64,000 nt of DNA from Asterias amurensis (GCF_032118995.1 NC_092662.1:16133701-16197700), one strand, 5' to 3'; shown: positions 22,135-35,700, numbered from the stretch's first letter. Notes: generated by a model from the sequence alone, not told the origin. Numbers and translations: made by a program.

Positions 22135-22904
22135 ACAGTCATTTGACCCGTCTCGAAACTACGCTAGCAGCTCCGTAATTGGAAAGTGCATGTTTTCTAA
22201 ATCAGAGCCTAAGCTCTTAACTCGTGATTTTGAAAATACCATATCACCCCTTTCACAAAACTATCATTCCTATTTATGGACACAGAATTATGTGTGAACG
22301 GGGGAAAAAAACGCGCAATATAATGCGGACACATTTTGTATGCAATTTTCCGCTAAATCAATCTTGAAAACAAAACAAACTTTTGATTGTCACTTTACTG
22401 GCCACATGGCCAAGATAGCTAAACCAGACCCAAATATTTTCATGAATATCAGTTAAGAAAATAAACATTAGAATTCCTCCCACCTTTATTGTCTATTCAT
22501 CGAACAAAAAACCTACTTCACAAGCATAGACAAAAACACAGAAGTTCGCAGTGATTTATGTTTAGACAAAAGCAATACAGACTTTGGAATCTGTCACCAG
22601 CGAAAGCCGTTATTATTTGATACTCTTATTTATTTTCACGGCGGGTGCAATATTCTTGACTTTGTTATGCGATAGAAGGGTAAATAAAACAGTACGTGAT
22701 GATCCATTTATAATGGATTGACTATCTGGAGGAATGATTTGCAAAAGAAGAAAAATTTATGGGGTGACTGAGTTCATAACAGATTGAATTTCCGTTTCTT
22801 TCTTTGATACCTTCGCTCTTAGTCATAAATTAACATAGAAAATATTCGGCACGGGGGCAAGGGTTGTTAAAGGCATTATAGTTAACTTTTAAGCATAGTT
22901 GTTA

Positions 22905-23230
22905 AGTTATAGGCCAGTAATTCTCACTTCTTGTTTCCAATATTTACTTTTGAAAATGGGAAAATTTTGACTCAATTTGTTGTCAGAGTTGCAAGAATAT
23001 AACAAAAGAAAGAACAACCAATTGTTGGAAATAATGTGTGCTTTCAAATACCCATGAAAGGCTTCACGCCTGAAGCTTTTTTCAGATTCCAAGCTCTTTC
23101 TCTAAAACTACATTTTTTACTTTCAAGTGTCGCTGTGTTTATATAGTACCAGCAGCTCTACGGTTCTCTTTACCGAAAAGTCTTTAATAGATCATGAATA
23201 TTTTGACTAAAATTACAATAGTTGTACCCT
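22905..23230. repeat. Diverged alpha-like repeat
   Basis: Shares layout and short words with family alpha (GACTCAATTTGTTGTCAGAG, TGTGTGCTTTCAAATACCCA, ATAGTACCAGCAGCTCTACG) but the ends are degraded. A similar diverged copy is at about 36040-36260. Confidence 0.45.
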
Positions 23231-23727
23231 CCCGTTAATAACAACCCCCGTTGTCTCATAACTCTAGAAACCCTGGAAAACCCATAGTTGTACCTCGAAA
23301 ACAGTTACACAAATTACTGATCTGCGCTGTGACTTGAATTTTACTTTAAAATTTTTGTCTGCTAAATTGAAAGGTATTTTTTTGTTTACAGGACACAGAC
23401 TGTTTTGAAATGACCGCAAAATTTTATCAAAGCAAACATAAAACGCAGGCGGGGAAACATAGAGCCATCTTTTATGTAATGCCTTTTATTTTTTTTCCTA
23501 AATAAACAAGTAAATACATAACAAGTTGACTGATAAAAGCATCGAAAAAGGGCTGGAAATGGTCTGTATAAATATAAGACGACCTAGAGACGTTTGTTGT
23601 TGTGACACATTTTTATTTGAAAACTCTTCTGCAAGAACTTTTATCCTTGTTATTTGGTATAAGTAGGCTAGCTGGCTAGGTCTATAATCATAATCAAATT
23701 AAGACTAGAAAAACGAATTATTTTTAC

Positions 23728-23960
23728 CTGTAAATCCAGTCCAGTTAAAAGTAATGTCCAATTTCCATGGTTTGTATTTCTCGTTGTAGCAAGGCTCCGG
23801 GGTGTTTCAGCCCATGGTCGCCGTCAAACGTTACGAACCGCCCGCTCGTATACTGGCGTGAGAACCCCCAAACGAATGGAACACGGAGATCTATTGGAGG
23901 GCAACTCTAGTCAACGAACTCACGGCGTAAAATGATTCTAAAGGTACTACAGTCACTGAA
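23728..23960 (-). promoter_or_regulatory. Candidate 5' UTR exon and promoter side of the minus-strand gene
   Basis: On the minus strand the sequence ends TGGATTTACAG|GTAAAAA, a usable donor, upstream of the acceptor at 19582. It is GC-richer than its surroundings. The frame that continues into the start exon has a TGA about 80 bp before the donor and no ATG after it, and a short upstream ORF (MEIGHYF) lies in another frame. The 5' end is not determined. Confidence 0.4.
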
Positions 23961-24834
23961 GTTGCTATGTTTCAACTCTCAAAGCACCCACACTTTTCAG
24001 CGCCAGAAGCCCTCAACTATACAAAGCTTTTGGCGACTTCTGCCGAAAAAAAATGCACATTGCCTAACTTTGAATAACAATCACACAGCCACAACAACTT
24101 AAAAGTATGTTTCTCGCATGTTTTGCTTTAACTTTTTTCGTGGACGTATTAGAAAGTTGGGGTGCGATAGTGGCCAGTTTGGAGTACCTGCTTCAAATGA
24201 CGGCTTGAACTCCCCCCCCCCCCCTTTGCTCACTCCATGGGCCAATGATTCAGGTAAATTGGCCCCTCTATGCAAGTGTTGTTTCGTTTACAGTTTGAAA
24301 CGAAAATAAAGTTCGTGTGAGCGGTCTCATCACACGGTCTATAAACTTTGGTAGGGTGAATTGGCAACTGGATAATAAAAAATTGTTTCTCTTTTCATTT
24401 CCTCCAAGCAAGCTGTACTATAACGGTTTCATTTCCCTTGGCAAGGTCGGGTATATAGTACAGAGAAGAAAAGATGGATACATTAGAAAACACAAATAAA
24501 GACTAATTAGACCTTGTATGGCGTGCAGACTCCATTAAAAAATGTTGATTTATTGCTTGCCTCCGCTTCTTGTACAGTTTGACATACAGAAGTTTTTAAT
24601 GAGTCTTCCATTTCATTGCCTTTTTAATTGATGTGGCTATAGTTCAAGTTGACAGGTACTTACCACCACAGTCACTGACCTGTGTATAAATTTATAGTTT
24701 GCAAAATAAATCAAATCAAGTCAAAATATAAAGATGATTAGCAAATAATGTGAAATTAACATGGGCTGGAGGAGGATACCTCAAAAGAGGGCGCTCTATC
24801 AGAAAAAGTTTGTACCGTTGTCGCATGCAATTAT
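23961..24834. other. Intergenic stretch
   Basis: No supported exon, RNA gene or intact mobile element. Contains a poly-C run near 24212-24223. Confidence 0.4.
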
Positions 24835-25295
24835 GTCCTCTATGCAATACTATCCGGAGGACATTATTGCATATGCAATAATGTCCGCCGGACGGTTTTG
24901 CATATGCAATCGTGTCCGCCCGGACGCGGCTGCATAATGCAATTGTGTCCACCTGGACATATTTGCATATGCAGTTGTGTCCGCCCCGTGCAAGAACCGT
25001 CCTTGGTCGGCCGCACACGTTCGCCATTTTTTTACAAGACAAGTGCATGTCATGAGTGAGTGGCATGGGAAATGTTCGGCCGTTGGGTATTCGCTGCAAT
25101 CATAAAATACGTGAATATTCATGCTGCATATACGTAGGTTCAGAGCATGCACACTCGCTTACGCGCGCAAAATACCTGTACAGTCATGTACATATCCACC
25201 GGACGGTTTTTGCATAGCCCCGGACACGATTGCATATGCAAAAGTGGCCGGAGCGGACAGTATTGCATTGGGGACACAATTGCATCTGACACCGT
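24835..25295. repeat. Cluster of alternating GCATATGC and GTCC-GGAC palindromes
   Basis: Two blocks (24838-24990 and 25190-25295) repeat a unit of about 30-36 bp in which a TTGCATATGCAA palindrome is followed by TGTCCGCCGGACG-type inverted words. Units are imperfect (TGCATAATGCAA, GTCCACCTGGAC). A shorter copy lies at about 57505-57570. No tandem-repeat or MITE family is recognised. Confidence 0.75.
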
Positions 25296-25799
25296 ACGCA
25301 GTGTGCCGTATATGGATGGGGGACAGAATCTCCTGCCTCAGTATGGTACGTATTTCTGCTCGTCTGAGCATCCACACTACCGAGAACAAAGCTGCCGCAA
25401 AATTATTATTATTATTATGACTTTTACGAGCATAGTTCTATAACGAGAAAAGTGTCAAGAAGTGAGATAGTTTAGCATAAAACAGACACGTGAGGGCGCC
25501 CGTTACTTAAGTCGGCAGCAGCGCAAAAGCACCTCGTGTCAACTAGAGAGATTATAGACTCAGTTCAAGACAGTATTGTTGGTATGCGAGCCGCCTTCGC
25601 AGCTGCACACACATGCATTGTTTACGATAGAGGCGCATGGATAATAAAACACTAGACAAAGAACAGCCTTGAACATAGGCTAGATTCACTACAAAAAAAC
25701 ACGAGCCCTCGTGCGCGCAAAGGACAGAAAGTGTCATCATGCAGTTTTACAGGTTTTGAATCTTTCATGCAGCATACAGAGCTCCAGCAGAGTAGAGAG

Positions 25800-25941
25800 A
25801 GGTAGACAGTCGTCAACAGTGTGCGGCACTTAGACAGTTAGAAGGCAGGTAGTACGGACGTGACACTCAAGACAACACACTAAGCTGCAAGAAGCTCAGT
25901 TCCAGAATTTCAGGAGTCATTTGTTTACTGAGTTAAAAAGA
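25800..25941 (+). promoter_or_regulatory. Possible ASS1 promoter/5' non-coding exon
   Basis: AG- and CA-rich sequence ending AAAAAGA|GTAAGTG, a donor-like site. An acceptor-like TTCTAAGCAG lies two bases before the ASS1 ATG at 26772, so a 5' UTR intron is plausible, as in vertebrate ASS1. No core promoter element is clear. Confidence 0.3.
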
Positions 25942-26420
25942 GTAAGTGTTGCATATTTTGTCCCAAGTGGAAAGTGTATTATTTATTGCTTGTTTATTCC
26001 TCCATGATTATTATTTATATGAGCATGGAGATTGGAGGAGCAACAACAGTTAAGCTCTTGATTTTGAAGCTCATATTTTTTGCAGTATTTTCAAAGTTTT
26101 TATTACTCATATATTAGGCCTAGTTAGTAAATTAATTTAATTTTAAATTAATTATAAATAACATAGCAAGTTTGAGTGAAAAGGAAAAGCTCTGTATAGC
26201 AACACCACTTTTTCATTTGATATGAAATATTATTCAAAAATCTTCAAGTAGGGGGTCTACGCGCTAATCCTCCAATCAGATTCCCAGATTGGAGTGGTGA
26301 TAAAAACCTATATTGCACGGCTAATATCACTACCATGCGTCTTGTGTGTTCTATGTCACCCGCCAAGTTTGCTTGAGATAAATACGTTATCACATGCGCG
26401 CTCGTGGGAAATACGGAAAA

Positions 26421-26687
26421 TATAGCGCGTCTGCGTCCCATATCCAACTCGGCCGAAGGCCTCCTTGGATATGGGACGCAGAAGCGCTATAAAATATAAA
26501 TTAAAATATACCTCAAGACTGTAGTCAATAACTAATGAGATATTCCTTTTTGTAAAATACGTACATATACCCAAGAGTCAAGTTGAGTATGTACATGTAT
26601 TTTACAAAAAGGGATATCTCATCTCAACACATAAACTTCAACTATTTGAATCGATAGTCTATCACTGATAGACTATTGATTCAAATA
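26421..26687. repeat. Three consecutive inverted repeats immediately upstream of ASS1
   Basis: (1) TATAGCGCGTCTGCGTCCCA…TATCC at 26421-26445 pairs with 26467-26491. (2) ATGAGATATTCCTTTTTGTA…AAATACGTACATA at about 26535-26571 pairs with 26585-26622. (3) TATTTGAATCGATAGTCTAT…CA at 26643-26664 pairs with 26666-26687 across one central base. The last one ends 84 bp before the ATG. Confidence 0.9.
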
Positions 26688-26771
26688 CTAGTATCAGAGA
26701 CAGTGTTCAACAATTTGGGGTCTTTAACTCGGTAGTCGTCCTTTGTTTTTTAATGAAGGTTCTAAGCAGAA

Positions 26772-29700
26772 ATGGCCGAGCCACCAAGCAAGAAGCAGAA
26801 CAAGGATGGTGATACCAAGATAGTGGTGCTGGCTTACAGCGGAGGTCTGGATACGTCTTGCATCTTGCTCTGGCTCATTGAACAGGGTTACGAGGTTGTC
26901 GCATTCACGGTAAGTTTAACAATCTCGTTCCCAGGGCCCAGATTCATAATCATACAGCTGCTTAAGCAGACAATATTGCTCAAGAATTGTCTGCTAAGCA
27001 GAAATGAGCAGGATACCAGTCACAAATCGTACATGTGTCATGGTAGTTGGGCTGGTAAACTTGTTCTGGTAAGCATTACTAGTAAGCATAATTTTTTTTC
27101 GCTAAGCAGCTCTATGAAACTGGGCCCCGTTGACAGGAGTCAGTGATTTTGCTTAGCTACATGTTGTGCTTTTAGCAACTTTATGAGATTGGACCCTGGC
27201 CTGGAATTACACCAAAACTGGCCCAAGGAGGCCATAGCCTCTGTTGCCCCAATAGTGAAAATGGCCTTGCCCTGTCAAAGATGAAACTTCTAGACTGGAA
27301 TCATACTCCAAGAGCCTTGTGAGATTATCCGTAAATTATCACAGGACTCAAATTTTGTCTTGGCCTTTGTGTCCTCTTCAAAAGTTTCCCACAGACGTTA
27401 CGATTTTCCAAGCTTTCACGCTTTGTGCGTACAGTTCAGTTTTTATTTAACAGCCCTGATTTATACACCTGGGTGAAGAGAAGCAAATCATGGTTATGAA
27501 TGTATCTTACTCAAGGACACTTGACACTTGTGCTGTGTAAATAATTGTTTAACCATCATTCAATCCTTCTTTAATAATTACAGGCAGATGTTGGACAAGA
27601 TGATGATTTTGAGGAAATCCGCAAGAAAGCAATCAAGGTCGGAGCCAAAAAGGTAAGACTTCTTTTTCAATTACTGTCTGTGTGGTGCACAGAGGCTCCT
27701 GCATAATGCGCTATTGAAAATTGAATAATTATTATAATAAATGTCAGCACAGTAGGCCTGCAAAAAAAACCAACAATTAATATTATTTGAAAATGCATAA
27801 AAAGTCCATTCCTCGCAATCGCCTCGAAAAAATTAGCTCAGCTGTCCTTACAACAGTACTAGAGTTATAGTCGAAAGGAATTGAAAAATCTCAGCAGGCC
27901 ACCACCGTACAAGCAGTTTTGTCATTATGTATGAAGGATGTGTAGTTTGTAATCAACGGTTGTAACCCGAAACTGAGTAGAGAGAGAGATGGTGGGTGGG
28001 GGGGGGGGGGGGGGGCTTTGTTGATCCAGACGGCTTTCCTAATGATAGGAACAGATCTATAGTTGTTTGTATTCCATTCGCAGTTCCAGAGGTTTTCTAA
28101 TTTAAGAGGAGTTGTTTTTCAAGGAGAAGTGTTTGATATGGGACAGAGGAGATTTTTATGTGCAGTCAACAGAGCGGTAATTGGAACTGTTGTTTGAGCG
28201 ACACTGTGTTGACTTTTAAACCTGTGACATTACATGTTTACTAAAGAGCCGCAGACTTTCTGGCACGATTTGTACACAGCTCACTGGATCAGAACACTTA
28301 CAATTTGGTGTTTTATGGAGTTTTGCACCCCGGGTTTAAATCAGCTCTTGAATAACACAACTCAAAATTTGTTCAGTTATTTATAACAATCCAGAAAAAA
28401 AAAATGTAAAGTGTCCTTTATAAATTTCCCATATTGACTTAAATGAATAGTAGAAAGCCTATCAAATTATAATTGTGCTGATAAATTAATAATTTATTCG
28501 TTAGCATACTTGTGTTAAATTATGTCTTTTTCTGGTTCCTTTTGTGAACTGTCCTTTCGTCCAACCACACACAAATTAAAATCTGTGTAAAATAACTGAA
28601 TAAATTTATTTCGTTTGTTTAGATCACAGTGAACATACTGAAATACTGAACCTCAATTTCTTTTTAGATAAATGAATAAATAAATAAGCATCCTTCTCCC
28701 AAGCTATTTTTTGTTGTTTTAATTTATGTAAATTTATCTTAAAAATTGAAATTGGACTAACGTGTACATCATCTATACCAAACATTGCTATGAATAATAT
28801 TTTCTTCGGGTTTTGTTTTGTACAAAGAAATTTAAAAGACAGTGGGGCTCCAACTCAACGACCGGGGGTCCAATTTCATAAAGCTGCCTTAAAGCAGAAA
28901 AAATTCCTGCTACAAAGCATACTTTAGCGGGAAACTAGTCACAACTGCACATGTGAGGGCATTTTGTCTGGTCTGTTGCTTGACAACTCAAATTTTGCTC
29001 TGCTGCTTTTGTGTTTTAGCAGCTCTATGAAATTGGGCCTGGGGCAAGAGGACAAGTAGCACAGTGAACTTTGGTACAAATTGTGAACAATGCTCAGAAA
29101 CCCATGCGAGGTTTTTTTGTTTGTACACAGTGTATCTGTTACAGCAGTTGCTTTTACCCTGAACTAATTTCTTTCTCTATTAACGCTAGCTTTCTCTTTC
29201 ACACGGTGTTTCAATGGAATTTTTGCAAACATGGGCATTTTTTTTCTTTCCACTTTCTAAAACTGAAGATTCTTGCCTGTAGTGTGTGGCTAACAAATGA
29301 GAGCCGTTTTTTGCTAAAACTTGAAACTTCTTTGCATTTATCATCAAGCATCTTGAAAAGGTCAAGTTGTAATTTAAAAGAAAAAAAATACAGGTGGACT
29401 AAAAATTCCTCTTTCATACTGATTTAAAATACAGGTGTATCAATTATGTCATAATACGATACGTTTTTTAAAACAGGCTTGTATTTGCCCTTGGAAAAAT
29501 CATCAATTGTGAATGAATAGCCCCAAAAGTCTATTAAAGCTTACATTGTAGGTAGACCCTTGTATTTGATAAAATGTTCCTCTTTGTTTCCAAGAACAAA
29601 ATATCAGTTCTGATTACTGATTCCTGTCTAAGATTAAGAAATCCAGACCTAAAGTTCAGCATTTTTGTTGGTAAATTTTGGATTCAAGGAAATGTCATAG

Positions 29701-32700
29701 ACATTCATAATGCAAAATATGATAAAAGTACACAACTCTCTTGTACTGTTGAATATCTGAGCAATATACCTCACGCATATAAGTAGCTCAAAAGCAATTT
29801 ATTCAACACTTGAAAGAAAAAACAATAACCAGTTATAAAACATCGTCGCCGGGTCGATTTCCAAACCACGGGGCAATCAAGTCGTTTCCTTGACGTAGAG
29901 ATTCCTAAATTACACTAGAGGCTCCACTTTTTTTTCTCTTTCCAAGTTGTACTCAAAAGCATTCGGCTTTGGGGGGGGGGGATGTTCATGGTGCGTGAAC
30001 TGTAAAGCCGGAAAGCCTTGTTTTTGTTGAAGTGCACCACAACGTGCACGCACTTTTTAGTTATGCACTGACAGGTTTTTTATATTTATTTTTTAGAGTG
30101 CATCGATTGCTCTTTGAACATACACAATTAATATTTTCTGAGGGAACGATTTTTGTCCAACAATTTTGCAAAGGAAAGTATTTTGTCTGAACAAGTTTTG
30201 TGCACACTGAACGCTAATGAGCAGCACTTTAGTATTTTAAGTAAGTATGATGATTTTTGAGTAGCAACTGATACTATCAGGCAAGGTACTTGGTCCCTAA
30301 CAGCATAGTAGTACAGTTTTATTGAGCACACAGGGATGTTAAAACGGGATTCCGAGGCTTTTTTTTTTTTTTTTTCCTAAAAAAATATTTTTTTGATCTG
30401 CCTTGAGCCCAAGTCCATAATGACCTTTGAACTTGCATTCATTTCACACGGCCTTCGTGGTCATGGAGATTCACAGTTAAATCCAATGTAATGTGAATAC
30501 ATATAAACCCAATACCTGTCTTCATCCTTGTTGATTAAAGACAGGGCCAGCCAGTCTATATTTGGGCCCTGCTCAATAGTGCACGGCAGTGGTTTTTCCG
30601 CCTAGAGCAACCAGATTGATTTGTGGCTCATTGATTTGTGAGGCTTCGTACGGTTATTGCTTTTTTAGCGGACATGTTTACGTGTTCCATGCTTCACTAC
30701 CCCCCCCCCCCCCCATAATATCTCACTCATCTCATATTAATATCTTGCCCTGGTTTGATGCCTCGTCTTAAGGTCACAGAAGATGAAATTAATTTTGAGT
30801 TATTATAAATGCATTACATGTAGCTTTCATCGTTCATACGATCAGGCATTTGATATGTCTCAGGATTTTCAGGAATCTTTTCAAAATCTTCTTGAACCTT
30901 TAAAAGATTTTTTTGAAGGAAGTATAAGCAATCACCAAAGGGAGAAAGAAATAGTCTGTTTTGCCCAAACCTGTAGTTTTGTAGGATTTTCTCAAATTCT
31001 CCTTTCATAGCTAATTTTCTAAAACTTTCACCAGGGCTCGAATTTGGGGGAGGGAACAAGTGCAGTGATGCAGAACTTGCAGCTCCAAATACATTACCTG
31101 AACCAGAACTTTATGTACAAGACCATTGAAATGAGAACCCAAAAAATGGAAAACAAATTGAGTTGTTTGAATGTGAAAAAGCAAAAAAGAGACAAATTTT
31201 ATAATTTTTATATTGCAAGAATTCTTCAATAATGAACAGAATTATTAAGAATAATTATAAAAGATAACATTTTAACAAAAACACAAGAGCACCAGACTTG
31301 TCCAGTCCTAAATTTACTGGCCTGATGCTAAAAATCACTGACTGGTCTGAGTCCAGTGTAAAATTTGAGCCATTCACTCAGAATTGAAGCAGTTTGATGG
31401 ACAGAAATTATGAGAGGAGTAGAATGCAGCCAAACAAAAAGACAGTCTAATATTTTCCTTGCTGTGAGGTTGTTGTCCCCTCCGTTAACGACTTATGCCT
31501 TATTTCAAGAAAGTTAGTAGTGACAACCAATATTAGATTTATCGCACTAATGAGGTAAAATTTCAAGTTATAAGATGGAATAAAAGTGAATCTTGAAAGC
31601 AAATTCATGACATTTTTTGCTCTCTGCATTACCAGTGAATTTCTTGCGAGTTTTTTTGTCTCTGTGCAACTCAAAAAATTAGAGAGTGTAGTAATTCAAG
31701 ATGATAAAGAGTTTTGTTCCGTCTTCTTTTTTAAAAACTTTATATAATTATATTTATTTCCTGATAAAAAGGAATTGCATTTTATTAAAATAAAATCATC
31801 AGCAAACTTTAAAAATGCTAAAGGGCACTTTGCCTTTAAATCTCTCAAAATACACTTAACAAATTACAAATAATATTTGTTTTAATTTTTTTTTAGTTTA
31901 TCGCAGATTGAGGTGTTTTAAGAATGGCGATTTGGGAATGGCTTAAAATAACGCAATACACAGAGTTAGATTGAAGCAATACGCAAGGTTTAATGTGGGT
32001 GTGATATTGAATTTAATATCACACCTCTAGATGCTATGGGTCGACCAAGTTTGCTTCAAGATAAGAAATGCAAGTGTGTTATTACTAAAACAAAGGCACG
32101 CTGGATATCTGGGCCCAACTTTATCGCTCTGCTTACCATGAGTAAAGAAACAACACTTACAGAAGCAGGGAATTCTGCACTTACATCAAGCGTTTTTATG
32201 GGTTAGTGGGGAGTTTTTGCTTGTGCATTTGCGTACTCCATGTTACTAGGTATTCTTTGCTTACACAGCTAGTGCAGAAAATCTGTGCTTGGCACGGTAA
32301 GCAGAGAATAGTGATTGTAAGTGGGCAGAATTAGGCGATAAGCAGAGTCATAAGATTGGGCTCTTAAAGGTATATCAAAACAATAACAATCTGGGGCAAA
32401 AAAAAGTTACATAGTTCACAAGTGAGATGGCTTTTTGTTTTGTCACTTTTTCTCCTCGTGCATCGACGACGAGGCTTTGCAATTTTCAATGTTGACCCCT
32501 CCTGCCGAGTGGAAGAGTAGGAAGCAACGACCAGCACAGAGATGAATATTGCAGGACATGCATCCAGTCCGAGTCATAATAGCCTTCTTGCTGGGTGTCC
32601 GCTTCCCCTCCTGGTGACACTGCATGCACATCCTTCCGAAGGTACTAGGCATGCGTACCAGCTGGTGCCTTGGTCCGTTCAGGAGGGGCACCGGTTTAGC

Positions 32701-35700
32701 GAGGTGCTGGTATTCCGGGGTACCCTCGGCAAAGCCAGCAATCAGAGCGGTGGCGAGGTTGATAGTGAAGTAGTGATGGTTGAGAGGGGTGCTTGATTGA
32801 ACGTTCTTGACCGACGCAGCGCTGGTGTTTGCTTTGTAGCAAAGCCAGGCATTGACCCGGCTGACGTCGATGAGAAAGTAGAGAATCTTACGCCACCATT
32901 TCATGGAGTGGCGGCTGGAGGACTGGTAACAGCGAAGCTGCTCGTTGCGGTGAACACCTGCACTCTGTCGTCCGTAGGCAGTGGCATGGGGAGGCGGGTG
33001 GAATGAGGTCTTCTTCTTTGCAGTTTTCTCCTGGTCCTTGGTACTGTCCTTGGTCTTGTCCCGAAAACTCTGATGGCATGTGGAGATCAGCGACACTACC
33101 TTGCTGTCTTTCCAGATGACCGCTGACATCTTCCCGTGTTGCCTGAAGTACATGGTGAACCTCGGTGCCTTCTCAAGATCTTGGATCTTCTTATGACTCT
33201 GTACATTGACTGTAGGGTCAGTGCTGAAATCAACTGGTAAGCCTTTGGCCGATTTTCTGACCTCTCCGCAGAGGTATGTCCGCTTCTTGAGGAGCTCTGA
33301 AGCCAGGGCTACTGATGTGTAGGTACGTTTCAGATACAGCTCGTGAAATTGATACAAGAAGGGCTCCATGATCTTGAGGGCGATACTCTTGGTGTTGATT
33401 CCTGTTTCTGGATGCACTAGCATGTTGAGGAGGTACCCCGTCTTGGACTCGCAGACCGTGAAGATCTTGAAACCTGTCTTGGTCGGTTGCAGAGGCATGA
33501 GGAAGCGTTTGACATTGTGGTGTTGGCACTTGTACAGCAGCGTGGTTTCATCCATTGAGAGTTCTTTCCTCGGGTTCCAGTTGGCAAGACAGTTGGCGAG
33601 AACGGTGTCCCAGACGATCTCTAGTGGGTACATAGGATGGGTCATCATGTACGCCCAACGCTGCTGTGGATTCTTGATTGTCTTAGGACCTTTCTTTGGG
33701 TTAGCGCAAGCCAGGACCTCGGAGAGGATGTTAAACCTCCCTCTTGTCATCGTGGAGGACACAAGAGAATTTCTCAAGGCTGGGTTTGTCGACCAGTCAT
33801 CCTCAAAACACTGGTTTCTGTGGACACCTTGAACCATTTTAATACCGATCCAGGCCTTGATTTCTTCAGATGTGGTCTGCTTAGTAAAACGGGGATTGCC
33901 GTGTCCAGATATGTTTGTGTAGCGGGCAATCTTCTTGAAAAGCATCGGCGGGAAAAATGCCAAGAAGTAGCTGAGCGGATCATCGTTTTCCGGCTTGGCC
34001 ATATTCGGACCATGAGGTGTTGGCCCTTTGAACCTATGGATATGAATTGGTTTGAGATTCCTTGACCAGCCATGTTTATCCGTCGGGTAGACGATGTTAT
34101 CTGTGTCCAACGGATCCGGGTCATCATCCGAGCCCGGCTTAGCTTTACCTCGCTTGCGCTTTGCTTTTGACGTGTGGGCCTCATCCTCAGAGCAGTCGGA
34201 GGAGGGGTCGAAGAGAAAATCTTCATCCTCTGAAGGCGGGTTTGATGAATCCGTACCCGACTCTGAATCAGTGTAGATCGACTCTTTGTCTTGTTCGTCT
34301 TCGACGCTGACCGAGGAATCTGAGATGGACTTGGCGTCGTCATCGTCATTTTCGTCATCGTCGTTACTCATTGAGGACATAGCGGACGAAGAGGGACCAG
34401 GTTGACTTTCATCATCAACATCTTCCACTTGCATCGTCCAGCTCTCTTGTGCCCAAACGTTCCCATCATCTCCATCTTGATTTCGATTGTCTTGTTTTTC
34501 CACCTTCACCGGCACCGCCTCCAGCGCTTCTCCATTCTCCGACCAAAGTGTAACAACTTGACCAACTTCTGGATGATCTTCTGTTTTGAGCTTTTTTCTT
34601 TGGGGCTCCAGCCTGTCAATGATACAAAAAAAATAATGGATAGAAATAATTTGTATTTTAGGAATCACAGGCCTCGAACTTTGCTTGAAGTGTCACAGCA
34701 ATTTCCCTCTAGTGTATATGGTAAGGGCTCTATGAGGAAAATGTAAATTTGGACATGCCCCTTGCACAGGCTGGGGAACCACAGCAAAAGCACAGTGCAC
34801 CACGGCAATAAGCCTTTTTGAGGTATGGCGGACGTGATACGGGCGCCACGCTCACCATGTTGGTGCTCATTAGGTTTACGTGTTAACGCTGCGTCGCCTA
34901 AGATGCACACTTCACTGAATAACATACAATCTATTTCTATGGTCAATACGCACAAATTTACCACAACTTTACAGTGTTGTAGCATTGTGTCCGCCATACC
35001 TCAAAAAGGCTTAAATAGCTGTATGTGCCGTGGGTTGTTTCAAGGCTTGGTATCAGTATGTGGCTGTATGTAGATTTATACTATATTGTTTTGTCATCAT
35101 TGCAAAAATCTACCACCTTCATGAACAATGATGATAAAAATGGTAATTTGTTGTGTTCATAACCATACACTGAGTGCCAGTCATTAAATTTTTCCTTTTA
35201 AAAAACTAATACAAATGCTTAATAAGAAAGGAGCTTCTAATATCTCAAATTTTTTTTTTATTGCAAATCACAAATCTTGTATAAAATATAATTTAAAATG
35301 AATAATTGGTTTCATAGACTAATAAGTCTTTTACAGGGTTGTTTTCTTGTTCTTGTACACATTTTCACTGGACTAGAACGTATTTTACAAGACCTGAGAA
35401 GAACAAGAATATTATTTTGTTTGCCTATCACATTTACGAGGCTGTTATTGTATCTTAGGGTAAAAAAATAAATCAAGACAGAGCTGCCCATCTCCCCCCC
35501 CCCCCAAACACAACTACTGTGCCTATAGTCATCTCCAAGGTTCATTGACATACTGTGGTGTCAGCATTACAATGTATTATTGTGCAAGCGCTTGGGGTGG
35601 CAGAATTTTTCATATTATGTGAAAGTCACAGGATTGTCAGACTGTGAAAGTTATTTTTGATCTTGCTGAGGCAGCATGCCCAACTCCCTCAACCCTGTGA

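Larger units (their letters stand above)
19582..23727 (-). other. Probable first intron of the minus-strand gene; repeat-rich
   Basis: Bounded by the 5'-UTR-exon donor near 23727 and the acceptor at 19582. Contains a full-length family-alpha element (21752-22134), a diverged alpha-like stretch (22905-23230) and a small inverted repeat around TCAGCATGATCTTGATTATT near 20952-20990. No coding exon was found. Confidence 0.4.
27653..32442 (+). other. ASS1 intron 2, left part
   Basis: Non-coding. It holds a poly-G run at about 27992-28014, family-epsilon elements (28864-29044; 32110-32367), runs of T and C near 30360 and 30700, and AT-rich sequence. The short open frames here have no family features and lie in AT-rich context. 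Confidence 0.6.

Noticed and set aside
27992..28014. Long poly-G run (and poly-C runs near 3660, 10450, 24215, 30700 and 43420) as G-quadruplex regulators
   Set aside because: Homopolymer runs are common in such intergenic and intronic DNA and prone to assembly error; no positional pattern relative to genes was seen.
33368..34065. Plus-strand frames opposite piggyBac-derived gene A (and 39843-41510 opposite gene B)
   Set aside because: Shadows of the long conserved minus-strand frames; they contain no recognisable domain.
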